A DNA stretch of 64,000 bases from Calothrix brevissima NIES-22 (lineage in GTDB: Bacteria; Cyanobacteriota; Cyanobacteriia; Cyanobacteriales; Nostocaceae). Numbering within the stretch: position 1 is the stretch's first letter; every line of letters starts with the position of its first letter. Positions 37,892-46,800 of this stretch are shown here, in pieces. Position numbers and translations under genes: made by a program. The notes under the pieces are model-generated. The model saw only the letters and a program-made list of their open reading frames with translations, was not told the origin of the DNA and ran no database searches. The stretch is taken from the NCBI RefSeq assembly GCF_002367995.1, contig NZ_AP018207.1, positions 8,285,366-8,349,365 on the forward strand, written 5' to 3'.

Positions 37892-40800
37892 ATGGCAGTT
37901 GTTGACAAAAAAACTAGTAGCAAAAACATTGAATCCATTTATCCTCTTTCTCCTATGCAACAGGGTATGCTTTTTCATACTCTTTATGCACCAGAAACAG
38001 GAGCAATGTATTTTCAACAATTAGTTTGTTCATTAAATGGATCGCTAAATCTCACTGTCTTTCAAAAAGCTTGGCAAAAAGTAGTAGAACGCCATCCTAT
38101 TTTGCGTACCTTGTTTGTCTGGGAAAATCGTAAACAGCCTCTACAAGTAGTTAGACAGATTGTAGATTTACCTTGGGCGAATTACGATTGGTTTAAACAC
38201 ACAGTAACAAACCAAGAAACATCCATTTCTGCCATTGAAATACAAGATAGATTAGAAGCTTTTTTACAAGCAGATCGCCATCAAGGATTTGAACTTAATC
38301 AAGCTCCATTGTTACGCTGCACTTTAATTCGCATAGCCGAGGAAACATATAAATTTATTTTTAGTCATCATCATTTGCTAATTGATGGCTGGTCTTTATC
38401 TATTATTATTCAGGAAGTTTTCGCTTTTTATGATGCCTTCAATCAAGGTGATGATTTATATATAAAAATCCCTCGTCCCTATGAAGATTATATTAGTTGG
38501 TTACAACAGCAAGATATTTCCCTAGCACAGAAATTCTGGCAGCAAAAACTGCAGGGTTTTACTGCACCTACCCCCCTGATTGTGGATAAATCGTTAAAAA
38601 ACCAAGGGCAACAGCAGTCAAAGTATTCTACACAACATATACAGCTAACTGAAGAAACTACAAATGTCCTCCAATCTTTTGCGCGACAACATCAACTCAC
38701 AATCAACAATCTCATTCAAGGTGCATGGGCATTGTTGCTATCCCGTTACAGTGGAGAAGCAGATGTAGTATTTGGTGCTACGGTCTCCGGTCGTCCACCA
38801 GACCTGATGGGAGCAGAATCAATGGTGGGAATGTTTATTAATACATTGCCTGTCCGGGTAATTATTCCCACAACAGAGAAACTGTTACCTTGGCTGAAGA
38901 ATTTACAAACAAAGCAGATAGAATCTGAGCAATATTCCTATACTCCATTGGTAGAAATTCAAAGTTGGAGTGAAGTTCCACGAGGTCTACCTTTGTTTGA
39001 GAGTATTGTTGTGTTTGAGAATTATCCACTAGATACTTCTTTGTCACCAGACAATAACAGCTTGAATGTATTTAATGTGTGGAGCATTGAGCGCACAAAT
39101 TATCCATTGAATTTGATAGCTATTCCTGGTACACAATTGTCTATAGGCATTAGCTACAATACAACTCGTTTTGATGCTGCAACAATTACCGGGATGTTGA
39201 AACATTTCCAGACTTTGCTGGAAGGGTTTGTGAATAACCCCAATCAATATATTCATCAATTATCCTTGTTGACTAAAGATGAGCAAGACCAATTATTATT
39301 TGAATGGAACGCCACAGATACAGATTATCCCCAAGATAAATGTATTCACGAATTATTTGAATTGCAGGTAGAGCGCACCCCTGATGCAGTAGCAGTAGTA
39401 TTTGAAAATCAGCAAATAACTTACCAACAATTAAATCATCGCGCCAATCAACTGGCATATTATCTCAGGACGTTAGGAATCAAACCTGATTCACTAGTTG
39501 GCATTTGTGTTAAACGTTCCTTAGAAATGGTGGTAGGACTATTAGGAATTCTCAAAGCTGGCGGGGCTTATGTTGCGCTTGATCCAGATTATCCTAGTGA
39601 GCGTTTGAGTTATATCTTGTCAGATGCCCAAGTATCTGTATTGTTGACACAACAGCAACTAGTTGAGAAACTACCAAAACATCAAGCGCAGGTAGTTTAT
39701 TTGGATGAAAATCGGGATGAGATACCTGGATTGGGCGACGCTCAATTTCCCACAGAAAACTTTCGCAGTTCAGTTCAACCGACAAACCTTGCTTACGTTC
39801 TCTACACCTCCGGCTCTACAGGTAAGCCCAAAGGTGTAGCTATAGAACATCACAGCCCTGTAGCCTTAATTGCTTGGGCGAAAGAGGTTTTTACTAAAGA
39901 ACAGCTAGCTGGTGTTTTAGGTTCTACTTCAATTTGTTTTGATCTATCTGTTTTTGAGTTATTTGTACCTCTATCCTGTGGTGGGAAAGTGATTTTGGCT
40001 GAGAATGCCTTAAATTTAACTACCTTACCTGCTGCAGAACAAGTGACGTTGATTAATACAGTTCCTTCTGCCATGAGTGAGTTGATTCGCATGAATGGCT
40101 TACCTACAGGGGTAAACACAGTTAACCTAGCTGGAGAAGCGTTACAAAATCAACTTGTACAGCAGATTTACCAGCAACAAACAGTTAAATATGTTTTTAA
40201 TCTTTACGGCCCTTCAGAAGATACAACTTACTCGACCTTTGCTTTAATTGAAAAGGGTGCAGAAGTTGCACCATCTATTGGTCGCCCTATTGCTAATACC
40301 CAAATTTACATCCTTGATCACAATCTGCAACCAGTGCCTGTGGGTGTACCTGGTGAATTGCATATTGGAGGTGCTGGTTTAGCACAAGGTTATCTTCACC
40401 GCTCAGAATTGACACAAGAAAAATTTATTCCTCATCCCTTCAGTCCACAACAAGGCGCACGTCTTTATAAAACAGGAGACTTAGCCCGTTATTTACCCAG
40501 TGGAAATATTGAATACTTAGGCAGAATAGACCACCAAGTCAAGATTCGCGGTTTCCGTATCGAGTTGGGAGAAATAGAAACTGTCCTCAGCGAACATCCA
40601 TCTGTATATCAGTCAGTAGTTGTTGCTAGAGAAGATGTTCCGGGAGATAAAAGGTTAGTAGCCTACCTTGTAGTTAAGTCAGAACCAGCACCCACAATTA
40701 ACCAGTTGCGGCAATTCCTCAATTCCAAATTGCCACATTACATGATTCCTGCGGCTTTCGTATTCTTAGAAGCCTTACCCTTAACACCTAACGGCAAAAT

Positions 40801-43800
40801 CGACCGTCGAGCATTAAAACCACCAGAGTCCCGCCCAGAACTCGAAGTGAGTTTTGTCGCAGCAACTACATCTATTGAACAGCAACTGGCATCGATTTGG
40901 GCAGATGTGTTGAGAGTGGAACAAGTCGGGATTCACGATAACTTCTTTGAACTCGGTGGTGATTCTATTCTCAGTTTGCAAATCATTTCTCGCACTAATC
41001 AAGCCGGATTGCAACTGAGTCCGAAACAGTTATTTGAGCATCCGACAATTGCCGAGTTAGCAATGGTTGCAGGTACAACCAAAAAAATTCAAGCTCAACA
41101 AGGTTTAGTTACAGGAAAAACACCTTTAACACCGATTCAACATTGGTTTTTCCATCAAAATCAGCCGCAACCACACCATTACAACCAATCGGTGGTTCTT
41201 GAAGTCCCAGCAGATTTCCGTTCAGAACTGTTAAATCGCGTCTTGCAGGAATTATTGGTACATCATGATGCTTTGCGGATGCGGTTTGTCTTTGAGGATA
41301 GCACTTGGCAACAGGAAAATGGGGCTTTTGAGGAGAATGTGACTTTGACTGTGGTGGATTTATCTGCCATTCCTCTGTTGGAGCAAGCCAGTGCTTTGGA
41401 AAATGCAGCTAATCAAGTCCAAGCTAGTTTGAATTTATCTACTGGGCCATTAATGCGAGTGGTGTTGTTTGTCTTTGGTGATCATCAACCAAGTCGCTTG
41501 TTATTAGTGATTCATCATTTAGTTGTAGATGGTGTTTCTTGGCGGATTTTGTTAGAAGATTTGCAAACAGGTTATCAACAGCTAAGTCTTGGGGAAGCGA
41601 TTTCCTTACCTGCGAAAACTACATCTTTTAAATATTGGGCGCAACGCCTAACTGATTATGCTCAATTAAATACCGTAGAATCAGAATTAGCTTATTGGCT
41701 CAACAAAACCGACAAACCAGTTTCTTCACTACCAATTGATTACGAGCAAGGAAAAAACACTGTTACATCTGCGACTGCAATTTCAGTATTGCTAAATAAT
41801 GTAGACACTCATGCCTTGTTACAAGAAGTACCAAAAGCTTACAACACACAGATCAACGATGTGCTGCTAACTGCCTTAGTGCAAGCTTTAGCTAAATGGA
41901 CTGGCTGTAAATCAGTGCTATTCAACCTAGAAGGACATGGGCGAGAAGATATATTTGCAGATGTGGATTTATCCCGTACTGTGGGCTGGTTTACGACTAT
42001 TTTCCCTGTATTACTAGAACTGGAAGATACAGAAAATCTTGGTAATGCTCTCAAATCAATCAAAGAACAATTAAGAGCAATTCCTCATAAGGGAATTAAT
42101 TATGGCATACTGCGTTATCTGCATAAAAATGAGGAAATCGTCTCTAAAATGCAGATAGATACTCCGGGGCAGGTTAGCTTTAACTATTTGGGACAATTTG
42201 ACCAAACTTTGACAACATCTGGTGATTTTAAATTAACTACTGAGTCTATTGGATTAGTTCAAAGTTTAGAGAGCGATCGCTCTCATCTTCTAGACATTAA
42301 TGCTTTCATTATCAACGATCAGCTGCAAATAGATTGGACTTACAGCAGGAATATTCATCAACACGCCACAATTGAAAACCTAGCGAATGAGTTTATCCAG
42401 ATTTTGCAAGCATTGATAGTACATTGTTTATCACCTGATACTGGTGGTTATACGCCATCGGATTTCCCCCTAGCCAAGCTGAATCAAGCACAACTCGATG
42501 CCCAATTGAGCAAAATCCCAGCCCTGGAGATTGAAGATATTTATCCCCTCTCACCAATGCAACAGGGGATGCTGTTTCATAGTTTGTATGCACCCGAATC
42601 GGGAGTGTATTTTGAGCAGTTAAGTTGTAAAATCCAGGGTGAGTTAGAATTATCTGCGTTTGAGCAAGCTTGGCAGCAAGTGATAGATAGACATTCAGTG
42701 TTTCGGACTGGGTTTATTTGGGAAAGCGATCGCCAACCCCTGCAAGTAGTGTATCGCCAGGTCAAGGTACCCTTAGAAATCAAAGATTGGCGTGGATTGT
42801 CTCTTACTCAACAGCAAAATAAACTGAATAACTTTCTCAAATCTCAACAGCGGCAAGGGTTTACACTTTCATTTGCACCATTGATGCGCTTTCATCTGAT
42901 TCAGTTAGATGCAGATATCTATGAATTTGTTTGGAGTCACCATCATTTATTACTAGATGGCTGGTCTTTACCTTTGGTTCTTAAGGAAGTTTTTGACTGT
43001 TATCAAGCTATCTCTCAAGGGAACAATTTACGTTTTGAGCCAACTGCTAACTACAGAAATTACATCGCCTGGTTACAGCAACAAGATTTAGCACCAGCGA
43101 AGACTTATTGGCAGCAAAAACTTCAAGGTTTTTCTGCACCAACTCCCTTCATGGTGGATCGGGGACTTCTAAACCGAGAACAACAATATCGTTACAGTGA
43201 ACAAGAAACTCATTTATCCGAGGCAATAACAACAACGCTACAAACTTTCGCCAAACAGCATCAATTAACGCTCAACAATCTTGTGCAAGGAGCATGGTCG
43301 ATTCTACTTTCCCGTTACAGTGGGGAAACAGATGTAGTATTTGGTGTGACTGTTTCTGGTCGTCCACCAGCGTTGATGGGTGTGGAGTCGATTGTCGGGC
43401 TGTTTATCAATACTTTGCCTGTACGAGTCTCGCTCCCCGCAGATATGGAATTGTTACCTTGGCTCAAACAATTACAGGCACAGCAGGTGGAGTGTGAGCA
43501 GTATTCTTATACACCATTAGTGGAGATCCAAGCTTGGAGTGAAATTCCACAGGGTATGCCTGTGTTTGAGAGCATAGTTGTGTTTGAGAACTATCCTGTT
43601 GATGCTGCTGTGCAACAACACAATGGCAACTTGCAAATTTCTGATATTCACAATAGCGAACAAACTAATTATCCTTTGACTTTAGCGGCTTTCGCTAGTT
43701 CACAATTATCCATAAAGATTATTTACGATACTAGTCGCTTTGAAGGTGCAACAATTACAAGAATGCTGGGGCATTTGCAAACCTTGCTCGAAGGAATTGC

Positions 43801-46800
43801 CACCAAACCAGAGCAGCATCTTTGTCAATTGCCTTTACTGACAAAATCTGAGCAAAATCAATTACTCTGGGAATGGAACAATACCCAAAAAGACTATCCC
43901 CAGGATAGATGCATTCATCAGTTATTTGAACAGCAAGTAGAACTAACTCCTGATGCAGTCGCAGTAGTCTTTGAAGACCACCAACTTACTTATGGGCAAC
44001 TCAACACCAGCGCTAATCAACTAGCACATTATCTGCAATCTCTGGGTGTCAAACCAGAGATGCTGGTTGGCATTTGTGTAGAACGTTCCTTAGAAATGGT
44101 GGTGGGATTGTTGGCAATTCTCAAGGCTGGTGGTGCTTATGTACCCCTTGACCCCCATTATCCCTCTGAGCGTCTGGGTTATATGTTGTCTGATTCCCAG
44201 GTATCTTTGTTGTTGACTCAACAGCGATTAGTGGAAAAATTACCAGACCATCAAGCCCAAGTAATTTGTCTAGACAGTGACTGGAATTTGATTTGTCAGT
44301 TGAGCGCAGAAAATCCCATCACTGGTGTGCAAGCGGCTAACTTAGCTTATGTGATTTATACTTCAGGCTCTACAGGTCAACCCAAAGGTGTGTTGATTCC
44401 CCATCAGGGTTTACTGAATTTAGTGTTTTGGCATCAACGCAGTTTTGAAATTACCCCCCATGACCGCGCTACCCAATTAGCGGGAACTGCATTTGATGCT
44501 TCGGTGTGGGAGTTATGGCCTTATCTGAGTGGGGGAGCGAGTATTTATTTAGTTCCACAGGAGATTTTGAGTTCACTTGAGGGTTTGCGGGATTGGTTGA
44601 TTCGTCAGCAAGTGACGATGGCTTTTTTACCCACACCCTTAGCGGAAGCTTTGTTATCTGTGGAGTGGAGTGACGATTGTGCTTTGCGAATACTTCTGAC
44701 TGGTGGCGATCGACTGCATCATTATCCATCGGCTTCCATTCCATTCCCATTGGTAAATAATTACGGCCCAACAGAAAATACTGTGGTGACGACTTCTGGG
44801 TTGGTACTAGCGGATGAACAACAACATACTTTACCTGGGATTGGTCGTCCGATCGACAATACTCAAGTTTATATTCTTGACGGGAATTTACAGCTCCTAC
44901 CGATTGGTGTTCCTGGGGAATTGCATATTGGTGGTGATAGTTTGGCACGGGGTTATCTCCACCGAAGTGAGTTGACACAGGAAAAATTTATCCCCCATCC
45001 GTTTGCAGCGACAGATAGTCAGAGATTATATAAAACTGGGGACTTGGTGCGCTATTTAGCTGATGGTAACATTGAGTACTTAGGACGCATCGATAACCAA
45101 GTGAAAATTCGGGGTTTCCGCATTGAGTTAGGTGAGGTGGAGAATGCACTGAGTCAACACCCATCAATCCAACAGGTAACTGTGCTGGTGCGAGAGGATG
45201 TTCCTGGTGATAAACGCTTAGTTGCTTATGTTGTCATCAATCAAGAACCAGCACCCACAATCAGTGAACTGCGGCAATTCCTTGCGCAAAAGTTGGCTGA
45301 TTACATGGTTCCTGGGGCTTTTGTGTTCTTGGAAACTATACCTCTGACTGCTAATGGCAAAGTAGATTATCGTGCTTTACCTTTACCAGAAATACGACGT
45401 GAACAAGAAGTTAATTTTGTTGCTCCCCGCACACCTATTGAAGAAATGTTAGCGTCCATTTGGGCTGATGTGCTGCGAGTTGAACAAATAGGTATATATG
45501 ATAACTTCTTTGAACTAGGGGGACATTCTTTACTGGCAACTCAACTTGTTTCACGGATCAGAACAACTTTGAAAGTAGAGCTACCTTTACGTGTTCTCTT
45601 TGAAAATGCAGCGATCGCCAATTTAGCTGAATACATCCAACAATATCAACGCCACACATCACAATCGTTAGTACCATCTCTGCAACCTACAGCCAGAGAT
45701 GGAAAAATACCCCTTTCTTTTGCTCAACAACGTTTATGGTTCCTTGACCAATTAGAGCCAAATAGTGCTGCATATAACATCCCAGGGGCAGTACGTTTAC
45801 AAGGTCAACTGAATGTAGCAGCCCTAGAACAAAGCCTCAGGGAAATTATCCGTCGTCATGAAGTTTTACGTACTAACTTTATCATTCAAGATGGCGAGGC
45901 GGTGCAAATTATCCACCCTGTCACTTCTTGGACAATGGGAGTAGTAAATTTGCAATATTTGCCAACCCAGGAACGAGAAATTGAGATTGAAAAATTAGCA
46001 ACAGCAGCATCCCAGCAGCCCTTTGACTTAGTCAATGAATCCTTAATTCGGACTACTTTATTAGCGCTCTCAGAGACAGAACACATCTTGCTGTTCTGTA
46101 TGCACCATATTGTCTCTGATGGTTGGTCAATGGGTGTTTTTGTTCAAGAATTTGCAGAACTTTACGCCGCTTTTTCTCAAGTTCACCCCTCGCCTTTAGC
46201 AGAACTTGCTATCCAATATGCTGATTTTGCAGTATGGCAAAGACAATGGTTACAAGGAGATGTTAAAGATTCTCAACTTGTTTACTGGCGACAAAAACTT
46301 GCTGATGCACCCGCTTTATTAGAACTACCCACTGACCGACCTAGACCAGCAGTACAGACTTTCCAAGGCCATAATCAATATTTCTCACTTTCTGTAGAGT
46401 TAACGCAAGCACTGGAATTACTGAGTCGGCGCGCAGGTGTCACCATGTTTATGACGCTGTTGGCAGCATTTGATACCTTACTTTATCGCTACACAGGACA
46501 AGCAGATATTCTCGTTGGCTCACCTATTGCCAATCGCAATCATAGTCAAATTGAAGGCTTAATTGGTTTCTTTGTTAACACCCTAGTTTTCCGTACTGAT
46601 ATTTCTGGTAATCCTACTTTTTGGGAATTACTAGAGCGAGTCAGGGAAGTATCTTTAGAAGCTTATGCTCATCAAGATTTACCATTTGAACTGCTAGTAG
46701 AAACGTTACAACCAGAACGAGATTTAAGCCATACACCCCTATTCCAAGTAATGTTTGTGTTCCAGAATGCTCCTACATCAGATATGGAGCTTCCCGGACT

